From NCBI RefSeq assembly GCF_000003815.2, contig NC_049995.1:6618342-6682341 (forward strand): 64,000 nucleotides of DNA, given 5' to 3'. How positions within the stretch are numbered: position 1 is the stretch's first letter; each line of letters begins with the position of its first letter. Shown here one piece after another: positions 34,854 through 48,130 of the stretch. Source of the stretch: Branchiostoma floridae (taxonomy: Eukaryota > Chordata > Leptocardii > Amphioxiformes > Branchiostomatidae). The notes under the pieces are model-generated. The model was not told where the DNA came from. It saw only the letters and a program-made list of their open reading frames with translations, and ran no database searches. The position numbers were made by a program, and so were the translations under genes.

Positions 34854-37800
34854 ATGCCTTTCAGCCAGCAACCAGTCCAACAACCAGCCGAAGAGAAACC
34901 AGACGCTAGTCCAACTTTGATGGGAGATTACACCGTCAAGAAAGATATTTCCGAGATGTCGCTAGCTTTCGTTGGAGCCGGGAAGATGGCCCAGGCCATG
35001 GCGAAGGGTTTCCTGGCGGCAGGTAAGGCCTTTCCCCCCGCCGACACGTGGCCCGAGCGCCGGTGATGCTTTGTACCGGTCCGGCTAGCGGGATCATTGA
35101 TAAATGTGCCTTAAATTGTTTAAGTCGTATATTTCTCTTCGTATTTTGGTAGAAATAAGGTATTATTCGTTTTCTTTGTTTATTTTTCACCCGTCTGAAG
35201 TCTGGCGGATGGCGGTTTACACATAGACAGCTGATGCAATACCGGTTACGGGACAAACCGTTATATATACGACGTCGTTACCGTTCATCATGACGTGCAC
35301 GCTGTGGCTTTTATATTTCTTACGGCAAAACAAAATGATGATTGATTGATTGATTGATAGCGCAAAATATCAATTTTCATCAAATTGCTGCTGCACTAGA
35401 TAATCTTTTAACTGAGCTTAAATGAATGCACATTGACAAAAATGAATGGATTTACACTGGCTTTGAATTGAAGAAGGGAAAATTCCATAATATTTATAAG
35501 CCTTTTAATAGATTCGTATAGAAATTACATGAATACTTTTACATAATTTCTTTCCGTTAAGGTGTATTGAAAGTGAATTATTTGAAAGCAAGGCAATCTT
35601 TGGGGTGTCCAATTTTTAAGGAGAATTTTGCTGAAATTGAAAAAATATATATATATTATCGGCCACAGGAAGATATAGATTTCCACCTGATTGTTTCTTG
35701 TCTTGGAAGTTGAAGAAAAATAATAATTTGGAACTTGGAACAAAGAAAATCACACATGTTCATCCAACAGGGTAAAAGACGGTGAAATTCTAAGTTTTAA
35801 CATATCTTTTTTCTGTTTTGTCCATCAGGAGTGGTAAAAGCAGATCACATCACAGCTACAGCGCCCTCATGTAGAAGTCAACCCACGCTAGAGGTAGGTC
35901 ATTGTTGCAATAACAACCCTCGATTGATAATCTCTTCACTCTATTAAGATTTTGATTGTGTAAAGTGGCTACTTGAACTTGGAGGGGCAATGAGCACTTT
36001 TAATTTATGGTAGTCAGTGACTCACTGTAATACATGTACCTGTTTGATGATGTGTATTTTGGGTCGTTGAGGATCCATTTTATTGCTGTCTCTTGTTTTT
36101 ATGCTGGAGATTTTCATATCAACTACAATTGTGCATATGGTTATAATAGGATCAATGTTTTCAGCTTGAATAGATTGTAAAAACCTCCCCTCCATTTTTG
36201 GATCAGTTCAAAAATGTGATGTACATGTACAGTACCTGTTGTTACCTGGATGATACCATTTCCACGCGGGGTGATTGGGATATTTTACATACTTTTTAAG
36301 TGTGACTTCATACATTCTAAAAGTTCCTTTATATTTTAAGTAGATGAGACTTTTCTCTTTTGTGCAGAAATTTACGATGCAGTAACAGTAGTATTGTCAC
36401 GCACAGTACTACGAAAAAGCAATCCAAAAATTTCCAGCAGAATATCTGATTATAGATAAATCACTACTCGCAACTTTGCAAGCTAAGACAAATACAGGCT
36501 AAATTTATTTAGCTGAGTACAAAGTTTCGAGCCCTGGCCTAGCTATGTTTCTGACGCAATCATACAGGATACGTTTGGTTTAGGTCAGAGGTATGTTGCC
36601 ATATGCAATAGTGTAATGTACACACAAATAACAGCGCTGTATATCCGGCTTAATGATTGGACAAAATGGGGGTGTCAAATCACAAAAGGCCCAAGCACGT
36701 AATGGTTTATTATAATTTTATATTTATATCAATGCCATCTTTTACAATAGAGATTTTAATTTTTCATTACACTGCAAGGTTTGATATGCCCAGTTGCCCT
36801 GCACAACCATACATTGTTTGGCACAAGTTAGTTTCAAACTCAAGTAACGCAGCATGCTAGCTTATTTCGGGGCATAGACTGCAAGTGTCATGCAAGCGTT
36901 GTGTGTACCAAGCCTCAAAATGAATGAATGCCAATTCAGGGCTCAATATAACTTATAATAAGAAGGGGATATTGAGCTATCATACTGATTATAGTGACTT
37001 TCAAATTGAAGATTGTTCCTTTTCTGTTTTCTTCCATGATTTCATCAAATTTGTCCTTAAGTATTATGAACATGGTCAATTGTTCTCTTATTAAAACCGT
37101 ATAATAACACTTTAACAGTTATGTAGATCTTTGGACAACATCCTAAGTTTGATGTACTCATCCCTTAAATATGTGCCTTCAGTGGAAGCAATTTTAAGAC
37201 TGGCGCATAGTGGAATTTTCCACTGGTACCTTTCAGGTGGTCCGTTCGCAGGTAGATCAAAGCAGGTGTGAGAGTCCTTGACCAGTTGACAGACATGTCT
37301 GCAAGCCATGCCACGAGGCAGTGTTCTCCATTGTCCTCTTGTCCATAGCAATTAAGCCAAAAGGTAGTTATACAGATAACGGCCATTTTTCTAATGCCTT
37401 GTTGAGCTAAGAGGATGAAAGATGCGCTGCAACTATAGTAGACATGGATACCAGTCTGTATTGTAGTATATACTGTATGCATATTATTATAATGTTCTGG
37501 GTATGGCTACTATAGAAAAGGGGATTATACACAGACAAAAGTAATTCTGAGCGCCAACAGTTACAAGTACAGCACTAATAAAATGAACATAGTTCCGAAC
37601 TTTGATCTCAGACGACACAAAACCAAGAAAATTAGAAAGTCCTTGACTACACAAGTAGCTAAGCTACACTTAACCAAAGTAACTAGTGTAGTTTACGACC
37701 AAAACGAGGTTGGTTTAGTGAGACGAGTCTTAATTTTCAACGACAGAAAAGTGAGCATTGTCCGCAGACAAAGAGCTAAAGGTTTAAGTCAGATAAACAC

Positions 37801-40250
37801 AGTTTTAAGGACATAGAACAAGTAGGTCATTTTATCATCTGAAATAACGGGTGTCCCAAATTGAGGTCATTAGACAGCTGGGGTAGCTGTCTATGGAGTG
37901 TACTACACTATTTCAAAAAGGCGGTGTCGGATTTCAATGCTGCAGTACAGGAAAATACTGCCAGGAGGCCCAACATGGCAATGTTTCCCTGTAGCTAGCC
38001 ACACACTAAGATCACACAGTTCAATCAATAATGTATCTTGAGTTATACATGTAGTTGCAAATGCACAAACGCAACTAAAAAACAGTGCCTCCGTTGTAGG
38101 CAAGCCTCCTTCCCAGTAACAGTAACAGAGATTTATTGAAATGGGTCATTTTTGTGTGTGTAATGTTTTGACAAATTGTTTGAATAGAAATTATTTCCTT
38201 CATTCCAGGATATCGGTTGTCAATTCACACACAACAACAAGGAAGCAGTAGAGAATAGCGACATCATCTTCCTATCGGTGAAACCACACATTCTACCAGG
38301 GGTGCTACAAGAGATCGCTCCTGTGGTCACCAAGAGACACCTCATGGTTTCTGTTGCAGCAGGTGTCCCACTGCAGTTCCTAGAAGAGGTAAGAAAACAC
38401 TGGTGTGAGGCCTAACAAACTTGATTTAATGGGAGATGATTTTGGCATGTTTTCGAGTTAAGATAATGTGATGGACTATGATACAGCTGGAGAAAGCTGT
38501 CGTGTTTGAATCAAGAACTTTTCTTGATAGCATTAGTAGCTTCTAGGGTTTGCAAGGGTGGTGTTTTGTACATGACTGAAGATAGTGTGTTCAAGAAGAA
38601 GTGCAAATTGACTTTAAGAAATATAGCAATTAGTGTCTACTTATTGCTTATCAATTTTGCTTTTTTTGTGCCAAAAAAATACTTTTATTGCCACCAGCCT
38701 TGTCAAAGAAAGGTGCTCAAAGCATGAAGCAGTTTGGAAACCACATTCAGCGATCCAAAACCCTCCCATAATTACAACATATTTCTAGCCTGGATACGGG
38801 CTACCATTGATGTAAATTACGTCATTAGGAAATGATGTCATGTGAACAGAAAGATTTCACCAATATCATCACTTAGTCTCGCCAGCGATTTTTTATGCAT
38901 TCAGTTGATACACACAGATATTGACGTTGAGTGTTGAAGACTCGAATGCTGTTGCTTAGCAACAGATAATCGTACCCTGTTATTTTTACAAATTGGCTGC
39001 TATGTTTACTGTAACATGCGTGATGTTCAACAGTTGGATTATCAGAGACTTGGAGACCTGTAAGCTGTCATGATGCTAGTATATACATGTTGCAGTAAAT
39101 GTTTGGTTGTGAAAATGAGGAAAATCTCAGAATGATGAAGAAAATGACATAAAAAAAAGACAGTAGTACTATAGTTACCGGAAAGGAAAAAAATCAACAT
39201 ACTGTGAAGTGTGAAATATTTACTTAGTGGTTTTATTCTAGTGGTTTACACCAAGCTTTCAATATCAACATGTGGTCAGTTCTACATACTGTATCATTCC
39301 AATTGTGGGCAACAAAAATCATGGTGGCACAACCTGGCTTTTGACTTAGGTTGCTGCCTATGCAACCTGGCTGAAAAAAGGATTTCGAGCTCAACTTTTA
39401 CTGTGCAAACTTTACAATTACAGTCCAACCAACGTGTTTAGTATCCAGAAGGTCATTGAACAGCCATTTTCTTCCCGTTTTCCAGAAACTTCCCCATAGG
39501 TCTTCAACACTGAAAACCCTTTATTGTGCAAACTTTACCATCACAGTTCAACCAATGTGTGTAGTATCCTGGCAGGTCATTAAAACAACCCTTTTCTTCC
39601 CGTTTTCCAGAAACTTCCCCCTAAGTCTTCAACACTCAATACCTTTTGTTGTGCAAACTTTACCACAGTCTACCAGTCTCACCATTTAAACAACCGTTTT
39701 TTTCCCGTTTTCCAGAAACTTCCCCCGAAGAGCCGTGTGATGAGAGTAATGCCGAACACCCCCTGCGTGGTCCGACAGGGCGCGTCCGTCTACGTTCCCG
39801 GTAGCCACGTGGAGAAGGAAGACTCGGAGATCATCAAGTCGCTCCTCTCGAGTCTGGGGTACTGCAGCGAGAGTAACGAGGGGATGATATCCGCTGTTAC
39901 CGGTCTGGCCGGCAGTGGGCCTGCGTATGTAAGTATACTGTAAATGCATTTAAGTTTGTAGGGAGTTGATTTCATGGTAGCGGGAAAAAGGGACTGTTTG
40001 CGGTGGTGTTAATTTCGTGGTAGCACCATGCACTGTGGTCTCTTACTGCCATGGATAAATGTTCGCGGTGGTTTTAAGTTCGCGGTGAAGTAGCCACTGC
40101 GAACATAAAACCATCGCGAACATTTCTGCATTTATAGTACCTGCTAAATCGCCGGGATTCATTGATTGCTGACTTCTGTGGCCGTGAAATTGATTGATTA
40201 CTCTAAGTGAACTTGAAAACGTGAAAATTTTTGGGAATCATGAAAACGCA

Positions 40251-40297
<47 letters not shown>

Positions 40298-43200
40298 CTC
40301 TTTCTTTCTTTCTCTCTTTCTTTCTCTCTCTGAGTCTCTCTTTCTTTCGACACAGCTATTGGTTTTGCCACCAAGGGGCACGTGGCTAGGGATGTGAGAA
40401 AGTGCAGTCAGCAAATTTTAAATATCCATCACCAGTGTTTTTTGATTACCCTTTCAGTTTGAGAAGACCAACGGCCTTCAGACCCTTTTCCGGCCTGTAA
40501 TAAGAAAAAAATGCAATAAGAAAACCGTAACGTAAAAAAACTATATCCAGTTGTAAAATGCAACCAATGCGACAAAACAGACACCCTAGTTACCAAACAG
40601 CCAATTAGATTTAGCCTTGGCCCTTTAAAAAAAGTTAAACGTGTGTTTCTAAACCCATTCCCTACTTGTTCACTGTCTCTTTAACTGTGTTTATTTGATT
40701 CAACCTTTAGTCCATTGTTTTCTGACAATGCCCCCTTTTCTTTCCTTAAAAATTAATACTACAAATGTACACCCAACAAGGTCGTAACATCCTTGGTTTT
40801 TGTAGATGCCGAAGGACGTAAGGCAAACAATGCAACCGTTGTTCCACCGTTGTTTGTCTTACACAAACATCCTTACCTTATAAGTTGAATACTGTTCCAT
40901 TTTTTTCTTCCCTTTCACTCTCTGCCACCCTTCAGTTTTCTGGATCAACTTAAATTTTAAAAGTAGTCACCCTGGGCTCTAGACTCTACATATAGTGTTC
41001 TAAACTACTTGTATCACTACAATTATCACTTTTCTTATCAATAAAGAATTTTAAGTTATCACTCTTCACATTTCATTTGCAAAAACAGCAGAATACTTAT
41101 ATTTGTCCATTCACGGGTGTTGAGTTTACTAAAAGTGGTCAGTTGCACAGCCATGGCAGAGGCGACGGCAGCAAATTTCTTTTGTGGGGGCAAAATATTG
41201 GTGATAGATTTGTGAGCATGTTGTCCGGTGTTCTGCCTGGCTATGCCGAGTGGAGTTCATGTCGTGACATCACAGACCGCCTACCGTGACGACGGACCCT
41301 TTCACTAATTCTCATAAGCCATGCCCCTTCTGTAGCATTCGTTGTATACTAATGTTGAAGATATAACTTACAAGTTACATCTATTGCTTGACCTAGAATT
41401 TCAAAAGACAGAAAGGTCATTCCTTTGACAGAACGTGACCTTGAAGCTGCCATATTTATTTATTTATCCCCGTTTTCGCACAGATGATACAGAAACGTGG
41501 GTTTTGCTCGGACACCTACAAAGATCCTGTATATGTGGCCATAGGTTTAGGTGGGATGGGGCAGGCATATGTAAGTACACTATGTGGGGTGGGGGTGGTA
41601 GCGTGGTGGTCTCAATTCACAATCACATACTTGGTCTTGGGTCAAAATGTCTGTGCTGGTTATGGAAAGGCTGTTCACCTGTGCGTTTTCAGATTAACAA
41701 GTCAATGTCTTAAAACTTGTCTCGTCTTAATGTCTTAACCTTCATGTAATGTCATGTGAACCATGCAATAAAGAGGGTTGGGTGACCCTAACTGAAGACA
41801 TATAATTGTTTGTGGTGGTGACATTGAGAAAAAAACTTATCAAACTAGATCTGGAACTATATATAGGGAAGGAAATAAAGGTGGTGAGATGGAGGTGTGG
41901 TTAGGTTTGTTGGCCCAGAATCTGAAGGTTGTAAAAGAACCTACAACAGTGGACAGCTTAAAAAGGGAATAGCAGTGCTTATTTGTCGTGACTTACATAT
42001 ATCCATGAAATCTTTCCTAAAAAAATCTTTGTCCAATTTGTAGACATTTCATGTTAAAAAGAACAGGCAGGGTTTTAAAGCTTTTTTCAGTTTGGTAAAT
42101 ATCTGTTTAGTTCACCAGTTGTTAGTTTTTCTGCTTTGGCTGACCGACTGTGCCCTCATGGAACAAAATGTCCTAATCTTGAACCAGATCCACGGTGTGT
42201 AATGTATAGTACATACTTCCCGTGCCCATTTGACTCCCTTAGCCGGCTACACTCCTTGGCCAGCTTTGATACTATCTTATGGCACCGTAGGATCTGCTTT
42301 GAGATTAAAAATGTTCCACATAACTGCCCCAACCAGTTGTAACTGCCCACTGCCCTGCCCCCTTTATTGACCAATCAGCATCAGTGTCTCTCAAAAGGGC
42401 GGGAATGGGATATCCCCAAGAAAGAATGAGGTCACGCACAGGGCACAGTTCAAAAGTTTAACTCCTTGTACGAGGGTAAAAGGCAAGCAACAGCCTTTCT
42501 TTTTACTGAAAACTCGGATTTTGAGGGAAAATCACATGTAGATATGGTGTACATGTAGGTTATTTGGCTTGTATGTTTGAGCGCATGCTCTGCTTTGTAG
42601 TCATTGAAGTTGAAAGAAAGAAAACATTGTTATGTAATGGAGGTAACACAGACACATTGATTGTTTTCTGTCAGTTTCATGGTGTTTGATAAAACTAATT
42701 TACATCAGTCGCTCCGACGGTTACATGTAGGTTAATGGCTGTTACAAAGTGTATCTATTGTTTTTTTTGGACATGATGAAATGACCATAACATGGCAAAA
42801 AGGGACAGGCACCACACCCTATCTGGGTTATGGCTGGATCTCCCCTTTGGGCAGATGTTACCATACATCACAGAATAGAGGGGTGTCCTGAAGTGGAGAA
42901 CAGGGATAAATATTGGTACAAACTGGTTCGGACTGGTTTGCCCCCCTCCCTTCTCAAAAGAAAGAAAACTTTGTAATCTTTCCCAATCAAGAAGGTATTC
43001 AACTGTAATGTTTCATTTGAATAAAGCTTATTCTCAAAACCAGTCGAAACGAACAACAGTTAAACTAAAGTCCTTAACATTAATTAAGTGCAAATCCGAC
43101 CAGCTGTCGAATTTTGGTTTGCTGTTATACATTCATGTTCCATTTAGTGTCTTTTTTTTGTCACAAGCTGAAGACGCCCACAAAATTTGAGAAAGTTATG

Positions 43201-44699
43201 AAATCATGTAGAGCTTTCTAAATGACCAAAATTGTAAAGAAACACCTGCAGTCTGAAATCCTAAGATATGAATCATAAATATGAGAACCCAACCAAGAGA
43301 GAGAAATGAACAAAATTCTGCTGGATCAGCCCGTGTTTACACAATGACAATCTCTCGTTAATGTGGTGGCAACTCGCTAGGAGCGCGATTTTAGTCAGGC
43401 TACGTGATCAGTAGTCGCACACGCAACCTCTAACTTTCAGGGGCTGGTGTGCCCCCCTCCCCCTCGACAGGAACACAATTTCAGCCAGGCCACTGCATGA
43501 CTGACATATGGTTGCAAGATTGCTTATGGCCACCACAAGTCAAACATGGTACATTAACAGTTACATAAGGCTGTATTTTAACCAGTATTTCTGTCTCATT
43601 TCAGGCCTTCACAGCCATCGATGCCTTAGCGGACGGAGGGGTGAAGATGGGGTTGCCACGGGAACTGTCCATCAAGCTGGCGGCCCAAACATTACTGGTA
43701 TGTAGGAAGCCTCTACGAACACTGCTCACTTAGAGCTCAGAATGTCAGTGGCCATTTTTCACAGTATGGTAGGAAGCCTCTACGAACATGGAATATTGGT
43801 TGCCATTTTTCATAGGGAACATGTTGTAGTTGATTTCAATAGGATGCCATAACAGCACCACATGGAAAAGAATACATGAATGAGATGTACAAAAATGTTT
43901 TTTGTCTTCATTTGTGTTTTCAAACTTATAATGTTATCTGTTCTATATAAGCCAACCTCTCAGAAAAGTTTGATTGGAAAACTACAGTCCAGTCTAGAAT
44001 TACTGGTATGTAGAAAGCCTCTACCAACACTGCTCACTTAGAACGTGGAATGTTGAGTACCATTTTTTATAGGGAACATGTTATAGTTAAGTTTTAGAGT
44101 AATTGGTTGAAAAAACATACTCTAATGTACTGTGGTATAAACTCTTTTTTTCTGTTGGAACAATGTTTCAGAATGTGTTTTGTCTTACATTTGTGTTTTC
44201 AAACTTTTAAGTGTTAACTCATCTGCATTATGATCCAGCCTTCCAGAAAAGTGCGATTGGGGAGTTATATTATAATCTAGAATTTGAGTTTGAGAAAAAG
44301 AGAAATTTTGACATTTTGACTCCTTTAAACCAACAACCCGCCACGGTATTCTCTGAAAATGATTTCTCTTGGATTCAGAGAAAACGCTAAATGCAAAATA
44401 GTACCACTATGAATTGTAAAAATTTCCCCTTAACCTCACAATAATGATAAGTATCATTGATAGTCATATGAACATATCAATTTTAAAAGTCTTTGTTCTT
44501 TTTCTTGCAGGGAGCATCCAAGATGGTGCTAGAAACAGGGAAACACCCCATGCAGTTGAAGGACGATGTCTGCTCCCCCGGCGGGACCACGATATACGCC
44601 ATCCACAAGCTCGAGTCCGGCGGTTTCCGCAACTTGCTCATCGACGCGGTGGAAGGGGCGTGCCTTCGTGCAGAAGCCATCGCCAAGAAGGCAAAATAA
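34854..44699 (+). CDS. PYCR3: Pyrroline-5-carboxylate reductase, PYCR3-like
   Basis: Six exons, 34854-35022, 35829-35893, 38209-38388, 39716-39928, 43605-43697 and 44511-44699, join in phase. The enzyme reduces pyrroline-5-carboxylate to proline with NAD(P)H. The N-terminal Rossmann motif is [15 protein letters not shown]. The substrate and dimer region carries [26 protein letters not shown], and the family signature [20 protein letters not shown]. Residue choices ([24 protein letters not shown]) and the short tail ending IAKKAK fit human PYCR3 better than PYCR1 or PYCR2, which have longer tails. The start is open: ATG at 34854 gives 302 residues, 34920 gives 280, 34956 gives 268; human PYCR3 has 274. 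I prefer 34920 because of the TATA-like box. No mitochondrial targeting sequence is obvious. Introns carry duplicated splice sites and an extra exon-like block. Confidence 0.93.
37112..37370 (-). pseudogene. Unrecognised coding-like fragment inside a PYCR intron
   Basis: The minus strand reads [18 protein letters not shown] and then [17 protein letters not shown] before a stop. This looks more protein-like than random sequence. No start, splice sites or family could be identified. It may be a transposon or retrocopy remnant. Confidence 0.22.
39471..39715 (+). repeat. Tandem copies of the PYCR exon 4 acceptor
   Basis: The string CCCGTTTTCCAGAAACTTCC occurs three times, with AG ending at 39485, 39610 and 39715. 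The last is the real acceptor. Units are about 125 and 105 bp and include intron sequence and the first exon bases. The middle copy is 105 bases upstream and open in the exon frame. Confidence 0.92.
39716..39928 (+). CDS. PYCR3: PYCR exon 4 (catalytic and dimer interface region)
   Basis: A phase 0/0 exon of 71 codons from [19 protein letters not shown] to [12 protein letters not shown]. It has unusually high GC for the region. A TA-flanked MITE starts seven bases after its end, just past the GTAAGT donor. Confidence 0.95.
39936..40139. mobile_element. TA-flanked MITE directly after the PYCR exon 4 donor
   Basis: CTGTAAATGCA at the left and TGCATTTATAG at the right are inverted ends flanked by TA. 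The interior has a palindromic pair (AAATGTTCGCGGTGGTTTTA and its inverse). The insertion leaves only the GTAAGTA of the donor intact. Confidence 0.8.
40254..40349. repeat. TC microsatellite
   Basis: About 20 uninterrupted CT/TC dinucleotides followed by an imperfect TTTC and TCTC tract. Confidence 0.92.
41484..41570 (+). pseudogene. PYCR exon 4-like block (extra or decayed exon)
   Basis: TTTTCGCACAG and GTAAGT enclose 29 codons, phase 0 at both ends, with no stop. The residues [11 protein letters not shown] then [10 protein letters not shown] align without gaps to [11 protein letters not shown] then [10 protein letters not shown] at the end of exon 4. The downstream intron start (GTAAGTACACT against GTAAGTATACT) also matches. 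It is a partial duplicate of exon 4 in the next intron. The catalytic-site SGSGPAY-type motif is altered, so a working substitute is doubtful; it may be a cassette or a relic. Confidence 0.7.
42171..42308. mobile_element. Fold-back MITE in a PYCR intron
   Basis: TAATCTTGAACCAGATCC and GGATCTGCTTTGAGATTA are inverted ends. The flanks AAAATGTCC and AAAATGTTC are a slightly diverged 9-bp target duplication. Same family as 2936-3021. Confidence 0.8.
43690..44290 (+). repeat. Duplicated PYCR exon 5 donor and downstream intron (two units of about 308 bp)
   Basis: ATTACTGGTATGTAG-AAGCCT occurs at the real donor (43698) and again at 44006. The following intron sequence, including CACTGCTCACTTAGA and AGGGAACATGTT, is repeated through about 290 bases. 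A third short copy of the donor-proximal part (GGTAGGAAGCCTCTACGAAC) lies near 43769. Confidence 0.9.
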
Positions 44700-47496
44700 G
44701 AAACCAAAACCCTTTGGTAACACAATAAGACAAATGAATATCTTCTCTGTTCTATGAATAGTTGAGTATGTCATTCTAGGGTTTGTCGCATAGTGTGTTC
44801 TAATATGTTACACCAAAGTAAGCTCACTAGAGAGTTAACTCTATATTCCAAGGTTCTGCAGTACCTGTGTTATGTGCACGGTGGCGCTTTTGCACAACAG
44901 CAGTAACCCTACATTCCAGAGTTGGTACATGTGACATGAGCACACTTGGTCAGACTGTTTTTGTAGAGTTTTCGTCTTACAGAATTTATAGTTAAAAAGA
45001 TGTTTATATCTATATGTATAGCACTGTATGTTATATAAGGGTTTGTTTTGAAACAGGAAATTATCTGGTTAATGCGCTTAATTTCTCTGAGATGATTTAA
45101 GATCAAGTTCATTATCAAATTATGTGACGCTTTGCATCATAAATATCTGTTGATGAAGCCTAAAATATGGTATGTTTTCATACCACATTTGGCACATGCC
45201 ACAAAAGTTTTAGTGGCAGACATACTGACAGGGATGTTAACTTGTCCCAATTCATTTCAACTACTTAACATATTCTGTGATGGAATTTTCGATACTTATC
45301 ATATATGATTTGTGAAAAAAAAAATTAGATGTTCCTGCCAAAATTATCGATGGAAAATCTGTGACCAAAACATCCCTGTTGTTTTTTGTCATGAGTTTTT
45401 GTGGAACTTAGCTTGGTAAGGAATTATGAAGAAATTTTCTCGCCAGTCCACACATTTGTTGAAAAGGATTGGATGAGGTCTGTGGTGTTGGATGTTATAA
45501 GGATTTAAGAATGTATCTGTTTGATATGTTTAAGCAGAAAAGGGGAAGGTGTTAAGTTTGGGAGTTAAGTAGGGTAACCCTGTTCTTTGTCTGGAAAATT
45601 TGCGGAACTAGAAAGGAATAAGGCAGCATTCAGAAGTTTTAACTCAGAAAAGTGTCAAAATCTTTTGGGCTTTGAGTTGCGGTTTTCATTTACCAAAATA
45701 AACACGCTAAAGCAAGTAGCTGTATAACTTATGACCAACTGGACCTAAGACCAAAGAAACATTTGAAGATATTACGCTAAAAAAAAAGTAGTTAACTGAA
45801 TTTTGTCTACATTTCTTTTTACATTTGCATTATACCAAAACTAGCAAAAGCCCATTGTCAAGATGCCTCTTAAGTACATTGTCCAAAAATAGAACCTGAA
45901 CATAGTCAAAAGTTTTGTACCGCAATTTCACTGTTCTGACATTAGTGAATGTTGCCAAATCCAGACTTGACAACCCTACCTAATTTTACTATTTTAGACC
46001 ATATTGTATTGTTTGGGGAAGGGACTTGTACATTTTTGAAAAACTTCTAGTTTCAGTTGTCAGAGTTTATCTCCTTGATTGGGTGGGGAGGGGGGCACTA
46101 TCACTTGGCAAATAGAAGACGTTAAAACGATTAAAACTACTTCATGTAAGTTTTTTCTAATTTTTCCTAAGTCTAAATTGATGTATGTTTTGGTACAATG
46201 GGGGGAGGGACAAAAAAAGCTGCATATAGTACATTTGAGGGAAAATGTTTTGGGGCTTTTGTAGTTTATTTATTTATTTATTGTTGCGCTAGATTTGTCT
46301 GTAGTTATGTTGGGGAAGGGGGAGGGGGTGCAGGTCTACAGCCTAGTTATAGTAGCCAGCTTTACAAAAAGTCATCTCATACTGTACTACCATGTTTACC
46401 ATGAGTGTATCCATGTTCCTTATTTGCATTGGTTGCAGTAGAAATCAGCTTCAATCAGATTTGTAATTTTTCAATGCTGCAATTTCATATCCTTGTTGCC
46501 ATATTAAGTTGTTTTCGATTACTTTGCAATGCATGATAAGTTTGTAAAAACTTGGATGATACTAGTGTTTAAGCTTTAAGAAATTGTCTAGAACATTCTT
46601 CCACAGTTTGCAGTATGCAAGTACCATCAGAAAGGATATTTTGACTCTCTATAGTTCTTTGGAAATGATATTGGCAATTCAAGAGCACTTACTCAGACAC
46701 CTAGGACCAAATGTCAGCAGGAAAACTCTAAACAGAAACTCGAGGGAAAAGATGATTGTAATGGTTTATGGTGAAAATGCTTATTATGTACATATTGTTT
46801 AGTGGGGAAAGTTAAGTTTGTTTAAATATTGTAATAATGTTAGGATAAGGATTTACATAGCACAAGGGGGAGGGATCAGTACTTCATGCAAGCCTGTACT
46901 TACAGAAATGTTTACCCAACAATTCATCGTAAATCAGTGCTTAAACCTCAAGATTTTGGTACTACACGTTTACTAAGATCAAGGTGAAGTTTGCATTTTG
47001 AGCAATGGATGAAAGCATCCTGTAGAATTTGTGTTTAATTTGCAATTGAACCACAATTCATATCTCAAGTAACATTACAAAAGTTTTCTATTCAAGAGAT
47101 TGAAGAACGTTTGTATGTGAGGTACATTTGTACCAATATTTTTGTAGTTGGGTACTGATTGCACATAGTACTTTTTTTTATGAATTGATAAATGTTGGTA
47201 CAAGTTTGAATGAATCATGTTGATGGTTAGTGGAAAGATTATTGAAGAGGATGTGAGATTGTGGAGACGTTATGGGGGAGAAAGTATTTGTTCGACTTAA
47301 TGTTAAGTTCTTGGAAATTTTCTTCCAAGACATTCACAAAATAAATGGTCCACTTGACACTTGGAACCTGAATCTTGTGTTGATCGTGTTATTGTCAGAC
47401 GAGATTTTCTAAGTTAACAGTACAAATGTATCTTTAACAAACATTAACATAAGGCCTTGGTAATCAGGCAAATAGAAGTGCACAACATCATCAAGC

Positions 47497-47914
47497 CTAA
47501 TCTCCAAGCAGATCCACAGTGGCATAATGAAGTATCAAACCCACCGTAGGATCTGCATTCATTCGGCTTCACAAAAGGCTACAAACATCCAATTGTTGCC
47601 TAATCAAACTGTGCTTGCTGTGTATGTGTTAATTGCCCTCCTTCCTGTTTGGCGCAGATCTCCTACAGGGATGTGTGCGGGTCAATGAACTTGTCCCAAT
47701 AAAGATGTAAATTGCTTGTAAAATCATTAGCACCTCAGATATTCGAGCTGTTGATATGGCACAGGGAGGGGCAGAGACACCTTTATTCAATAGAAATGCT
47801 CCTCCCAGTTCCAGTGAAGGCAGATCTCCGGTGCCAGTTTGACTCCCTTTGGCCCGCTTTACTCCTTGGCCAGCTTTGATACTATCTTATGACACCATAG
47901 GATCTGCTTGGAGA
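47497..47914. mobile_element. Longer fold-back element with 9-bp target duplication
   Basis: It begins TAATCTCCAAGCAGATCC and ends GGATCTGCTTGGAGAT. CATCAAGCC precedes and follows it, a 9-bp duplication. At about 418 bp it is the longest family member here, with an interior unrelated to the short copies. Confidence 0.78.
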
Positions 47915-48084
47915 TCACATCAAGCCGCACACACATCTTTAGAAATGACATAGCCGCATACGTCTATCACCTGTAACGAAAGAGCTTGAGGAATGAGTTT
48001 AGCAAGAAAAAGACTTGCCTTCTTATGAAATGCAAGTGGCCAGGCACGTTCAACAAATGAAACACACAAGATTATTACACCAAA

Positions 48085-48130
48085 AAGTAGTTACTCAAGC
48101 AACTGGATATGGTTTTGAAACGGTCAGACG
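48085..48130. mobile_element. MITE fragment (AGTTACTCAAGCAACTGGAT family)
   Basis: The sequence carries the family terminus followed by GAAACGGTCAGACGTTTC, as in the copy at 27314-27365. Confidence 0.65.

Noticed and set aside
37583-37816. Plus-strand basic ORF of 77 codons in a PYCR intron
   Set aside because: It is Lys/Arg-rich and somewhat protein-like, but no family, start context or splice sites support it.
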